Source: JAIQFL01 sp035295745
Lineage (GTDB): Bacteria; Acidobacteriota; Terriglobia; Bryobacterales; Bryobacteraceae
Direction: 5' to 3'
Length of the DNA: 64,000 nucleotides
Assembly (NCBI GenBank): GCA_035295745.1
Contig: DATGIL010000110.1
Coordinates: 1-64,000 of the forward strand
Position numbers and translations under genes: made by a program. The notes below the pieces were generated by a model. The model ran no database searches, was not told the DNA's origin, and saw only the letters and a list, made by a program, of their open reading frames with translations. Shown here piece by piece: positions 52,280 to 60,942 of the stretch; positions within the stretch are counted from its first letter, which is position 1; every line of letters starts with the position of its first letter.

Positions 52280-53404
52280 TTAGATATGGGATTCGCCGAG
52301 CATTTGCTCGTAGGTGCGCAGGAAAAAGACGTCCGTCATGCCTGCGATGTAGTCGCAGACCACCCGATGCGCGGGCTCAATTTGAATCTGCTCGCAGTAT
52401 GCGCCGGGCAGGTGGTCCGGATGATCGAGGAAGAACTGGAAGAGTTCCGCGATCATCACCACGGAGCGCTGGCGATGGGTGGCGAGAGTTTCCGACGCGT
52501 ACACCTGGGCAAATAAGAAGCGCTTGAGAAGCCTGCTGGTTTCCGCCATCTCGGGCGTGAACGCCGCCAGCCGGCCGGGATGGGCGCGCACCTCTTCTAC
52601 GCCGTGTACACCCGCCTCGCGCGCGCGGTTCACCGTTCCCTCGATCAGCCCCGAAACCAGTGCATTGATCAATTGACGGAGGGCTTCGTTGAAACGCTCG
52701 CGCTCGGTCGCGCCGGGATACTGGGTCTCCACCATTTCGTGGATCGCCTGGTATGCCGGAACGCCGGCGGCCACGGCTTCCCCACTCAGCATGCCCGCCG
52801 AGAAGCCATCGTCGAGATCGGCGGAGTTGTACGCTACTTCGTCGGCCAAGTCGATGAGCTGGGCTTCCAGAGGCGGGCGAAGGCCGGGGAGATACAAGTC
52901 CACTTCGGCACGCTCGCCAGGTTCGAAGTCGTGGGAATGCTTGACAATTCCCTCGCGAACTTCAAACGTCAGGTTCAATCCGGGGAAGCGCGCGTATCGC
53001 TGCTCGAACTTCTCCACGATCCGCAGCGCGTGGAGATTGTGCTCGAAGCGATCACCGAAGCGCTCCATCTGGCGATTCAATTCTTCTTCCCCGGCGTGAG
53101 CGAAGGGCGGATGCCCGATATCGTGCGCCAACGCCAGAGCTTCGGTGAGATCCTCATCGAGCCCCAGCACATTAGCCAAGGTGCGTGAGATCTGCGCGAC
53201 CTCGATGGTGTGCGTCAGGCGATTCCGGAAGTGATCCGAAAGACCAGGTGCGAAGACCTGAGTCTTAGCCTCCAGCCGGCGGAAGGCACGTGAATGGACC
53301 ACCCGGTCGCGGTCGCGTTGAAAGGCGTTGCGATAGGGGTGATCGGTCTCCGGATACCGCCGGCCCCGGCTGCGCTCCACACGAAACCGCAGCTCCGTCA
53401 ACAT
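52280..53404 (-). CDS. dgt: dGTPase-like HD-domain triphosphohydrolase
   Basis: 374 aa HD-superfamily dNTP triphosphohydrolase, releasing tripolyphosphate from deoxynucleoside triphosphates in the cytoplasm. Metal ligands are visible in NRLTHTIEVAQ (His65) and LAHDIGHPPFAHAGE (His94, Asp95); the N-terminal HPYRNAFQRDRDRVVHSRAFRRL is typical. The length fits the type 2 subgroup rather than the ~500-aa E. coli enzyme. Upstream of it, on the same strand 17 bp away, is the TPR membrane protein gene. Confidence 0.92.
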   Translation of the reverse strand: MLTELRFRVERSRGRRYPETDHPYRNAFQRDRDRVVHSRAFRRLEAKTQVFAPGLSDHFRNRLTHTIEVAQISRTLANVLGLDEDLTEALALAHDIGHPPFAHAGEEELNRQMERFGDRFEHNLHALRIVEKFEQRYARFPGLNLTFEVREGIVKHSHDFEPGERAEVDLYLPGLRPPLEAQLIDLADEVAYNSADLDDGFSAGMLSGEAVAAGVPAYQAIHEMVETQYPGATERERFNEALRQLINALVSGLIEGTVNRAREAGVHGVEEVRAHPGRLAAFTPEMAETSRLLKRFLFAQVYASETLATHRQRSVVMIAELFQFFLDHPDHLPGAYCEQIQIEPAHRVVCDYIAGMTDVFFLRTYEQMLGESHI

Positions 53405-53421
53405 GACAGAAGGCAGCGAGG

Positions 53422-54123
53422 CTACTGCAGTTCGTTGTAGACAGACATCGCAGCCTGGCCGACCGCACCCTGTTGCGAGCGGAGCGGGTCCAGCAGCTTG
53501 CGCGCCTCGGCAGGCTTCTTTTTGCCGATGAAGCGGGCCAGCGCGACGGTCGCCTGGTCCTTCGAAATGTAGATGGTAGGATGGTCGATCAAATCGCGCA
53601 GGACTTTTTCTCCCTGATCGTCCCTGCCGTCGGAGAAATAGATCTGCGCGAGCGAAAACTTCGCCAACGAGGCATACTTGGCATTGCCGTTGTCCGCGAC
53701 GTCCTTGAAGTGTTTCTCGGCCTCGGCCAGCTTGCCCTGGTCCGCCTTGATGGCGCCCAAATAGTAGTTGGCAATCTCGCCTTCTTCGCTGCTCGGATAC
53801 TGGCTCTGCAGGTCGCCGAACGCCTTCAGTGCGACTTCGTCTTTGGCTTCCTGGGTGGGAAAGCTCTGCGAGGTCGAGGAGCCTGGAGGCGGCGGTCCGA
53901 CTGACGATTCCTGGATCTGAATCGCTCTTGCCAGGACGTCCTCTCGAATTGCATGCTGGTGCCGCGAATAATACACGAAACCAATGATCAAGACGATCAC
54001 GACCACCGCGCCGAGTCCGTAGCGGAGGATGGCTTGCTGATGTTCTTCGAAGAACGTTACTGTGTGTTCGACTTCGAGGGCGAACCTGTCAGTCTTTAGC
54101 TCTTTACGGGTGATTCTAGCCAC
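53422..54123 (-). CDS. Membrane-anchored TPR protein, YfgM-like
   Basis: 233 aa. Cytoplasmic N-terminus (MARITRKELKTDRFALEVEH), one transmembrane helix (GLGAVVVIVLIIGFVYYS, about 37-54), then periplasmic TPR-like repeats (SEEGEIANYYLGAIKADQGK, AKYASLAKFSLAQIYFSDGR). The layout matches YfgM, an ancillary subunit of the Sec translocon that helps periplasmic chaperone networks; acidobacterial members share topology but function is inferred. Confidence 0.78.
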   Translation of the reverse strand: MARITRKELKTDRFALEVEHTVTFFEEHQQAILRYGLGAVVVIVLIIGFVYYSRHQHAIREDVLARAIQIQESSVGPPPPGSSTSQSFPTQEAKDEVALKAFGDLQSQYPSSEEGEIANYYLGAIKADQGKLAEAEKHFKDVADNGNAKYASLAKFSLAQIYFSDGRDDQGEKVLRDLIDHPTIYISKDQATVALARFIGKKKPAEARKLLDPLRSQQGAVGQAAMSVYNELQ

Positions 54124-54212
54124 GATACCTCAGGGTTTGTTGGAACCCCTATAATATCACGACCGGAAGGGATCCCGCCTGCCCCGGTTCCTCCTGCTAT
54201 GCTGGAACTCCT

Positions 54213-54812
54213 ATGTACTTGAAGATCCTGGCTCACCCGGTCTTCACCGGCCTCAACTTCCACATGCCTATGATCGTCGACCTTTCGCATCCGCTGGTGA
54301 TGCTGCAGGGCGAGAACGGCTCGGGTAAATCGACGCTGCTGCACTCGATTTATTACGCCTTGCGAGGCGATACGGTGGAGGGCTACCTTTGGCGGCTGGA
54401 CCCCGGCGACGTCAAGATCGGGCAGACCTTCCTGTTCGATGCGGAACAGCACAATCCTCGCAATCAGCTCCAGATGTTCGAGAATCAGCCGGAGATGCTG
54501 GAGTTCCTTCAGATGGCAAGCCACGGCCAAGTGATGCTGTCGCTGTTTCGCGAGAGTTTCCCCAAGTTGCCAGACGGGACGATTCTGCTGCTCGACGAGC
54601 CCGAGATGGCGCTTTCCGTCTCGAATCAGCGGCGGACGCTGAAGATGTTGAAGGAACTGGTGGATCAGAAGGGATTTCGCATCATCTGCGCAACGCATTC
54701 GCCGGTGCTGATCGACGCGCCTGAGACGTACGTGATCAATCTCGATCGCCACGTCAATCGCAACGTGATCTCGACGGATATGGGTGTGGAAGGCGCGAGC
54801 ACGATTCAGTAG
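54213..54812 (+). CDS. Small AAA/ABC-type ATPase
   Basis: 199 aa soluble P-loop ATPase. Walker A GENGSGKST is at about 34-42, Walker B ILLLDEPEMAL at about 128-138, and the late IICATHSPVLID histidine switch. It lacks a clear ABC signature LSGGQ (the corresponding region reads ASHGQVMLSLF), placing it with SMC/RecF-like or AAA_15/AAA_21 ATPases rather than transporters. No nuclease partner follows, so an OLD- or Gabija-like role is not supported. Confidence 0.75.
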   Translation: MYLKILAHPVFTGLNFHMPMIVDLSHPLVMLQGENGSGKSTLLHSIYYALRGDTVEGYLWRLDPGDVKIGQTFLFDAEQHNPRNQLQMFENQPEMLEFLQMASHGQVMLSLFRESFPKLPDGTILLLDEPEMALSVSNQRRTLKMLKELVDQKGFRIICATHSPVLIDAPETYVINLDRHVNRNVISTDMGVEGASTIQ

Positions 54813-54912
54813 GCTCTGTGGAGTATTCGCCAACCTGCTCTCGGGCAAGTTAGGTACGAAACGCAGAGACGCCGAGGCGGTCGAGGTCGCGGAGAGAATC
54901 GCGTCGCCGGGG

Positions 54913-56154
54913 CTAATCTCCGGCCCCCGCCGCGAGCTCTCCAAGCGCTTCCGCCAACACGAGCGTTCCGGCAGCGATGGCTTTCGGCGACGCATATTCG
55001 TCCGGGCGGTGGCTGACTCCATCGCGGCACGGAATGAAGAGCATGGCGACCGGCGCGATGTGCGACATGAACAGCGAGTCGTGATAGGCGCGGCTTACCA
55101 TCTTCTGGTAGGGCAGTCCATGGGTCGCGGCAGCGCGAATCACTGCCTCCACTACACCCGGATCGCAGACCGCCGGCCGGTCGGCATTGACCATTTCGAT
55201 GCGAATGGCGACTCCCCGGCGCGACGAGATTTCTTTCGCGGCCCGTTGAATACCGGTCAATACGCCATCTCGCCGCACTGATTCGGTATCGCGAACGTCC
55301 ACCTCCATCTGTACAATGCTGGGGACGCTGTTCACGGCCCCGGGAAAAACCTCGCAGACGCCGACCGTGCCTACGGTGTTCTCCGATCCCGTGGAGCGCG
55401 CGGCACTCTCCACGGCCAGCACCAACTCGGCAGCGGCGCACAAGGCGTCATGACGGTCGGGCATCAGGAGCGCGCCGGCATGCCCGCCTTCGCCTTCCAC
55501 TATGACTTTGAAGCTTGCAGGCGCGGCAATCGCCGTCACCACGCCCAACGGAATCCCGGAGCGTTCGAGTAGCGGTCCCTGCTCGATGTGCAGTTCCAGA
55601 AACGCCGCGTAATATCCAGGGGAAAGCGGCACGCTTGCCAGATCGCCATGAAAACCGGCAGCGAAGCGCAACTCGTCCAGAGTCTTGCCATCGCGGTCAC
55701 GCAATCCGGATCCATCCAGAAGGCCGGCCAACATGCGGCTGCTGAAGCATCCAATGCCGAATCGCGTGGGCTCCTCTGCGCTAAAGATCAACAACTCGAT
55801 CGAGCGCCGCGGACGAACGCCCGCGCGCTGCAAGGCGCGAATCGCCTCCAGCCCTCCGAGCACGCCGACAGTGCCGTCGTAACGCCCTGCATGGGGAATG
55901 GCGTCGATGTGCGATCCGGTGCCGACTGCCGGCAGGGCGGGATCGCTGCCTTCCCATCGCGCGAAGGTATTGCCGACCGCATCCTCACGCACGCGAAGGT
56001 CGACCGCCAGGCAGAGTCCCTTCACATACTCGCGCGCGCGACGGTCCTGTTCCGAAAATACGATGCGCGTCACCGCGGGCGCGGGCGCGTCCGAGAATCC
56101 CGCCAACGTTTGCAATTCTGCCGAGAGGAGGCCGCTGTCGATTTCCAGTTTCAT
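54913..56154 (-). CDS. M20-family amidohydrolase, probable ureidoglycolate amidohydrolase
   Basis: 413 aa metal-dependent hydrolase of the allantoate amidohydrolase/N-carbamoyl-L-amino acid hydrolase family. Metal ligands are seen in GSHIDAIPHAGRYDG, FSAEEPTRFG and ELHIEQGP, and the late SRAYHDSLFM. The operon already holds an allantoate amidohydrolase (58140-59282); this longer, diverged copy directly follows the ureidoglycine aminohydrolase gene with ATGA overlap, so hydrolysis of ureidoglycolate to glyoxylate, CO2 and ammonia is the most likely role. Allantoate or another carbamoyl substrate cannot be excluded. Confidence 0.8.
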   Translation of the reverse strand: MKLEIDSGLLSAELQTLAGFSDAPAPAVTRIVFSEQDRRAREYVKGLCLAVDLRVREDAVGNTFARWEGSDPALPAVGTGSHIDAIPHAGRYDGTVGVLGGLEAIRALQRAGVRPRRSIELLIFSAEEPTRFGIGCFSSRMLAGLLDGSGLRDRDGKTLDELRFAAGFHGDLASVPLSPGYYAAFLELHIEQGPLLERSGIPLGVVTAIAAPASFKVIVEGEGGHAGALLMPDRHDALCAAAELVLAVESAARSTGSENTVGTVGVCEVFPGAVNSVPSIVQMEVDVRDTESVRRDGVLTGIQRAAKEISSRRGVAIRIEMVNADRPAVCDPGVVEAVIRAAATHGLPYQKMVSRAYHDSLFMSHIAPVAMLFIPCRDGVSHRPDEYASPKAIAAGTLVLAEALGELAAGAGD

Positions 56155-56861
56155 CGGTTCCAGTCTTTATAGATCAGGTACTTCGCCGGCGTCTTCCCCA
56201 GGGCGCCGAACCACTGCGGGCACCAGGGCGCCATCCAGATGAAATCACCCGCTGTCACCGGGTACCAATGGTCACCCAGGCGGTAGATGCCACCGCCCGC
56301 GAGCATCAGCAGACCGTGCTCCATCACGTGCATTTCTACCATAGAGAGTGCGGCGCCGGGCTGATAGGTCATGGTGTTCACCGCGAAATCGAAACTGGGG
56401 TGATCGGGGATTAGAGCACGAACCTGCAGGTCGCAATCGCCTCCGAGAGGCTTTGCTTCCACCTGTCGTTCGTCTCCGACGAATCCGGAGGGCAGGCGGA
56501 CGCCTTCGCATTCGATGTACGGCTTCTCGATGACGCAGGCGCGGGCGGGATCGGTAGCTTCGATGACCGGCCGGTGGCCTTCCGGGAAATACGCATACTC
56601 GTCGGGGCCGAGGAGTTTGCCGTCCACGCGAATGTCGCCCTGGAGCACGTAGAGAAAGCGCTGCCCCGATGCGGGCCCCAGCGAGCCACCCGCTTCGAAT
56701 TCGGCCGTGTATTGCGTGAATCGCGCACCCGCAGCGGGCGAAACGTGCACGATTGCGTTGGCGCGCCGCATCCCCGGCAAAGGCGCGCGGACGAAGGTGT
56801 CGGGCGTAAGCAGCAGGTGGTCCCTCTGGTAGGAGCTACGGGTGGATCCCAGTTGGTACAT
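56151..56861 (-). CDS. allE: (S)-ureidoglycine aminohydrolase
   Basis: 236 aa bicupin converting ureidoglycine to ureidoglycolate and ammonia. The second cupin carries the Mn2+ site pattern in SMVEMHVMEHGLLML...GGGIYRLGDHWYPVTAGDFIWM. C-terminal WFGALGKTPAKYLIYKDWNR is characteristic. It starts inside the end of allB (26-bp overlap) and its stop overlaps the next ATG. Confidence 0.93.
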   Translation of the reverse strand: MYQLGSTRSSYQRDHLLLTPDTFVRAPLPGMRRANAIVHVSPAAGARFTQYTAEFEAGGSLGPASGQRFLYVLQGDIRVDGKLLGPDEYAYFPEGHRPVIEATDPARACVIEKPYIECEGVRLPSGFVGDERQVEAKPLGGDCDLQVRALIPDHPSFDFAVNTMTYQPGAALSMVEMHVMEHGLLMLAGGGIYRLGDHWYPVTAGDFIWMAPWCPQWFGALGKTPAKYLIYKDWNR

Positions 56862-58143
56862 GAGTGATCATTCTCCCACGGGGATCGCCCACGATTTTTC
56901 CGTCCGCGAAAATAGTCTCTCCGCGCAGTACCGTGCGGCGCACGACGCCCGAAAAGCGGGCGCCCACATAAGGACTCAATCCGTGCCGCTGGAACAAGGA
57001 CTCGCGCGTCACGGTGTGCTCCGCGGCCAGGTCTATAACCGTGAAATCGGCGTCGTACCCTGCTTCCAGGCGTCCCTTTCGCGCGATGCGGAAACGCTGC
57101 GCCGGATTCGCCGCGGTGAGCCTCGCGACGTCCGCGCCCATCGTGAGCAGCACCGCCAAGGTCGATTGCACACCCGCCACGCCGCCCCAGACGCGGAAGA
57201 AGTCCTCGCACTGCTTCATCTCGATAGGCGCGGGCGAGTGATCGGACCCTACCATATCGACTTCGCCCCGCAACAGCGCGTCGCGTAAAGCGTCGCGATC
57301 CGTTTGCGGACGCAGGGGAGGAGCGCACTTCGCCACCGCGCCGATGCGGACCATGTCTTCTTCGGTGAAGTAGAGGTAGTGCGGGCAGGTTTCGATCGAG
57401 ATATCGACGCCTCGCGACCGTGCTTCCAGAGCGGCCGCCACCCCACGTCCGGAACTGATATGGACGATGTGCAGCCGGACTCCGGTCTCGCCGGCGAACA
57501 GCGCCGCGCGGTGAATGGCCTCGACTTCGGCGATCACGGGCCGCGATGCCAGGTAATCGCGGACTCCAGTGCCGGATCCCCGCCGGCTCACCAGATCGTT
57601 GTTCTCGGCGTGGACGGCCACAGGCAGGCCGAGGCGCGCCGCTTCGCGCATCCCTTCGTACAGGGTGCGGTCATCCGCACGAGGGAATTCGGGCAAGCCT
57701 GAGTCCGCCATGAAGGCTTTGAATCCGATCGCGCCGCAGTCCGCCAACTCGGCCAATTCATTGAGATTGCCGGGGATAATGCCGCCCCACAGGCCGAAAT
57801 CGGTCACCGACACCCTGTCCAGAATGGCCCGCTTTTGACGAAACGAACTCCCGTCGACGGTACAGGGAGAGGAGTTCAGGGGCATGTCGAAATACACGGT
57901 GCCGCCGCCCGCCGCCAGCGCCTGGCTGCCAGTGGAAGCGCCTTCCCAGTCCGCGCGCCCAGGTTCGTTGAAGTGGACGTGGACGTCTATGAGCCCGGGA
58001 AATACAGTGAGGCCACTGGCATCGATTTCTTCGCCGGACGCAGGAAGTTCGGGGCCGATCGCGGTGATGATGCCGTCCTCGGCGGAGAGGTCGGCCGTGA
58101 CGGCGCCACTGGCCGTGATCAGAGTGCCATTGCGAAGGATCAT
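56836..58143 (-). CDS. allB: Allantoinase
   Basis: 435 aa cyclic amidohydrolase opening allantoin to allantoate. Binuclear-metal site: HVHFNEPGR (His55, His57), the carboxylated lysine in GFKAFMADSG (about 140), two histidines (VHAENN; LHIVHIS) and GSDHSPAP. ATG 58143 is taken as start because it overlaps the allC TGA (ATGA) and begins the conserved ILRNGTLIT; a start 12 bp further up is possible. Confidence 0.95.
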   Translation of the reverse strand: MILRNGTLITASGAVTADLSAEDGIITAIGPELPASGEEIDASGLTVFPGLIDVHVHFNEPGRADWEGASTGSQALAAGGGTVYFDMPLNSSPCTVDGSSFRQKRAILDRVSVTDFGLWGGIIPGNLNELAELADCGAIGFKAFMADSGLPEFPRADDRTLYEGMREAARLGLPVAVHAENNDLVSRRGSGTGVRDYLASRPVIAEVEAIHRAALFAGETGVRLHIVHISSGRGVAAALEARSRGVDISIETCPHYLYFTEEDMVRIGAVAKCAPPLRPQTDRDALRDALLRGEVDMVGSDHSPAPIEMKQCEDFFRVWGGVAGVQSTLAVLLTMGADVARLTAANPAQRFRIARKGRLEAGYDADFTVIDLAAEHTVTRESLFQRHGLSPYVGARFSGVVRRTVLRGETIFADGKIVGDPRGRMITHVPTGIHP

Positions 58144-59282
58144 GCCGGCCTCCAATTTTCGAGAAAACGCAGGCCTACGGCCAAGGCTGCCTCCACATCT
58201 TCGGGGAGCACCGTTTCGTCAGGATGATGGCTGATGCCTCCAGGACTGCGTAGGAACAGGATCGCTGATGGGACTTTACGTGCCAGAATCATCGCGTCGT
58301 GGCCGGCACCGCTGACCATTTCGTGAACCTCGTGCCCCGCGTCTCGCACGGCCTTCGACAGCGCGTCCACCATATCGCGATGCATGCCGACCGCCGGCTC
58401 CTCCAGCCATTTCTCGTAGGTGGTGCCAAGTAGCATCGCGTCGACGGCCTTCGTGCGAACGCCGTCGTTTTCGTGCCGGACATCGAGCGTCGCCCGCACC
58501 AGGCCTGGAATCACATTCGCTGCCCCTGGTTGTACCTGCAGCCGACCAACCGTGGCCACCAGCCCGGGAGTCTCGTGTGCGACGCACTCCACCGACCGGA
58601 TCCATTGGGCCGCGACACTCAGAGCATCCCGGCGCCGGTTCATGGGAGTGGTTCCGGCGTGGCTCGCCTTCCCGTGAAAGGTCACCTCATAACGGCTCTG
58701 TCCCACGATGCTGCGCACGACCCCCAACGCCAGATTCTCCTCCTCCAGCACCGGACCCTGCTCGATGTGGAACTCCAGATACGCTTGCACCTCGTCTGCG
58801 ATCGCCGCCTGCGGAAGCTGCGACGGGTCGAGACCGAAGGTGCGAATCGCATCCAGGACCTGACAATCCATGACGGGATCGCCCACTAACGCCCGGCTCC
58901 CGATGAACGGAATGCCGAAACGAACTCCCTCCTCTTCGGAGAATCCCACAACCTCGATGCTCGCGCCGTCACTCTGTTGCGCGAGCGCGATCCCCATCAT
59001 CACGCCCAAAATGCCGTCGAACGCACCGGCGTGCGGCACCGTATCCAGGTGCGAGGCGATCATGATGCGCGGCCCCGTGCCCTTCGCCCCGCGAATATTG
59101 CCCGCCGCGTCCAGACGCACCTTGAGGCCCGCCGATTCCATCCACCCGCGGACATGAGCGTGGACATCGCGCATGGGCGCAGAGAGAAAGGTGCGCGTGA
59201 TGTGTCCCGGCTCTTCGGTGCACTCCGCCAGAACGTGGCATCGGCGGATCACTTCATGAGCTACAGCCTTGAGCGCCTCCAT
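58140..59282 (-). CDS. allC: Allantoate amidohydrolase
   Basis: 380 aa M20-family dimetal enzyme hydrolysing allantoate to ureidoglycine, CO2 and NH3. Metal ligands: ASHLDTVPHAGAFDG (His78, Asp89), GFSEEEGVRFG, LEFHIEQGP and GGISHHPDETV near the end. Dimerisation-domain arginine in the NVIPG...DVRH region. It abuts hiuH (no gap) and overlaps allB. Confidence 0.92.
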   Translation of the reverse strand: MEALKAVAHEVIRRCHVLAECTEEPGHITRTFLSAPMRDVHAHVRGWMESAGLKVRLDAAGNIRGAKGTGPRIMIASHLDTVPHAGAFDGILGVMMGIALAQQSDGASIEVVGFSEEEGVRFGIPFIGSRALVGDPVMDCQVLDAIRTFGLDPSQLPQAAIADEVQAYLEFHIEQGPVLEEENLALGVVRSIVGQSRYEVTFHGKASHAGTTPMNRRRDALSVAAQWIRSVECVAHETPGLVATVGRLQVQPGAANVIPGLVRATLDVRHENDGVRTKAVDAMLLGTTYEKWLEEPAVGMHRDMVDALSKAVRDAGHEVHEMVSGAGHDAMILARKVPSAILFLRSPGGISHHPDETVLPEDVEAALAVGLRFLENWRPA

Positions 59283-59621
59283 CTACGAGCCTCGATAGGT
59301 GCTATACCCGTACGGAGCGACGAGCAGCGGGACATGGTAATTGCCCGCGGGATCCTCGATTCCGAATCGCACCACTACCTCGCCGAGGAACGGAATGCCT
59401 TGCGAGCCGAAATAGTCGGCAACACAGAAGATCAATTCGTAGATGCCCGTCGGGATCTCTTCGCCGGCGAGAAGAGGCTGGTCGGTACGGCCATCGAGAT
59501 TCGTGGTGACGGTCTTCAGCAGGCGGCGAGTCTCGCCATCCAGCGCGAACAGGCGCACCTGCATGCCATGGGCGGGGCGGCCGTGCGCGGTATCGAGAAC
59601 ATGCGTGGAGAGTCGCGCCAT
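59283..59621 (-). CDS. uraH: 5-hydroxyisourate hydrolase (transthyretin-related protein)
   Basis: 112 aa, family-typical length. It opens LSTHVLDTAHGRPA (catalytic His7) and ends YHVPLLVAPYGYSTYRGS; the C-terminal YRGS is the signature separating true hydrolases from transthyretin. No signal peptide, so cytoplasmic. Second step of urate breakdown, between uricase and OHCU decarboxylase; 2-bp gap from the uricase gene. Confidence 0.97.
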   Translation of the reverse strand: MARLSTHVLDTAHGRPAHGMQVRLFALDGETRRLLKTVTTNLDGRTDQPLLAGEEIPTGIYELIFCVADYFGSQGIPFLGEVVVRFGIEDPAGNYHVPLLVAPYGYSTYRGS

Positions 59622-59623
59622 CG

Positions 59624-60433
59624 CTATCTCCGCAGGGTGAGACCCAGAACGCCGAAGGGAGGGCGCGGGTCGGTGTAGGCGAACATGCCTCCGCTCTCGC
59701 CCACCTGGTCCCAGGTGCGATTGTTGGCTTCCATGCGCACCTCGGTTACGTTCTGGTGACGCTCCAGAATTCGCGTGCCGATCTGGTAGATCACCTGCTG
59801 AATACTGCCGGACTGGAACGCGGCGAATTCATGCCGGACGATCTGGCGCACCGCATCCGCGATACTCTCCGGGCAGTTCCATTCCAGATCGAGCCACATG
59901 TGGAGCGGGCGATTGGCCAAGTCGGGCAGCGTAGTGTATTGATCGCGAACGAAACCGGCGAAGGCGCTGCCGCCAGTGCGCAGCAATTTGAATCCATATA
60001 TGCCGGAGGCCGTTTCCACCACGCCTTCGCGATTCATCTCGATCCGCGCCATGGCCCGCTCCGGGCCCGAAGGAGCGAGACCGGCGCTGCCTTCCGCAAC
60101 GCGCTCGTACGGAATCTCCACCGCGGAGACCTGGATGCCATCGGTCTGCGGATAAATGGCGAGGAACTTCCCGGCAATGAACCGGCAATATTCATCCAGG
60201 CCGGCGCCGGCGAAGTTCAGGCTCTCGCGCTGGATGAAATTTTTCATCGAGTCGGTGGCAATGAGTCCGGTGTTGTCGCCGGTGGTATAGGTGGGCCAAA
60301 AGGCATCGCCATAGAGCAGCATGGTGACGTTGGCGCTGAAGCGGAGAGAGTCGGAGGCCGGACTCAGGCAATAGACGATGACATCGGCCTTGCCGTAATA
60401 GTTGCGTTGGAACCCGCTCGCGAAATGGTGCAA
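59624..60433 (-). CDS. Urate oxidase (uricase)
   Basis: 269 aa cofactor-free uricase oxidising urate to 5-hydroxyisourate with H2O2. Catalytic Lys15 (YYGKADV) and Thr60 (LIATDSMKNF) are present, with FRFSAN and TEVRMEANNRTW in the second T-fold domain. Slightly shorter than the ~300-aa average. The preceding OHCU decarboxylase gene is 2 bp away. Confidence 0.94.
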   Translation of the reverse strand: MHHFASGFQRNYYGKADVIVYCLSPASDSLRFSANVTMLLYGDAFWPTYTTGDNTGLIATDSMKNFIQRESLNFAGAGLDEYCRFIAGKFLAIYPQTDGIQVSAVEIPYERVAEGSAGLAPSGPERAMARIEMNREGVVETASGIYGFKLLRTGGSAFAGFVRDQYTTLPDLANRPLHMWLDLEWNCPESIADAVRQIVRHEFAAFQSGSIQQVIYQIGTRILERHQNVTEVRMEANNRTWDQVGESGGMFAYTDPRPPFGVLGLTLRR

Positions 60434-60435
60434 TC

Positions 60436-60942
60436 TCAGCTCCTGGAGGGCGGGTCGACGACCTGCCCGATACGAAAATATGCGATGCGATAGACCTGGT
60501 AGAGCGCTTCGTGGAACTCTTCTTCTTGAGTGTTGTTCCCCCGGATCTGCAACGACAACAGGATATCGTGTTGCGTGCTGCCCTTCACGGCGTAAATGAA
60601 AGGGAAACCAAACCTCTCGCGATACGCGGCATTGAGGGCCTCAAGAACATCGAGTTCCACCTCGTGGAGCGAATCGAAACCGGCGCCTGATTGTTCGATG
60701 CGTGAGGCCGCGCTGAGCCTGGCGCGCGTTCCCAGGTCGGGATGAGCGCAGAGAAGCGCCAACTGCTCGTCGTGGGTGGCGTGTTCGACCTCCTCGCGCA
60801 TGGCAGCCAGCAGCGCGTCTACGGAAGCGAAGGGACGTGCTTGCCATGCGCGCTCCGCGACCCACGGAGAGTGCTCGAACACCCAGCCCAGCTTCTCCAC
60901 GAATTCGGTTTGGGAGAGAGCGTTGATCTCGTCAATCGTCAT
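60436..60942 (-). CDS. uraD: OHCU decarboxylase
   Basis: 168 aa helical enzyme decarboxylating 2-oxo-4-hydroxy-4-carboxy-5-ureidoimidazoline to (S)-allantoin. The catalytic HPDLG (His67) and the later FGFPFIYAVKG are diagnostic. ATG 60942 is selected because it begins the conserved INALSQTEF; it overlaps the xanthine dehydrogenase gene by 11 bp. Confidence 0.95.
   Translation of the reverse strand: MTIDEINALSQTEFVEKLGWVFEHSPWVAERAWQARPFASVDALLAAMREEVEHATHDEQLALLCAHPDLGTRARLSAASRIEQSGAGFDSLHEVELDVLEALNAAYRERFGFPFIYAVKGSTQHDILLSLQIRGNNTQEEEFHEALYQVYRIAYFRIGQVVDPPSRS

Noticed and set aside
54213..54812. AAA ATPase as part of an OLD/Gabija-type defence system
   Set aside because: No TOPRIM, helicase or nuclease partner is adjacent and the protein is only 199 aa; the neighbours are housekeeping and purine genes.
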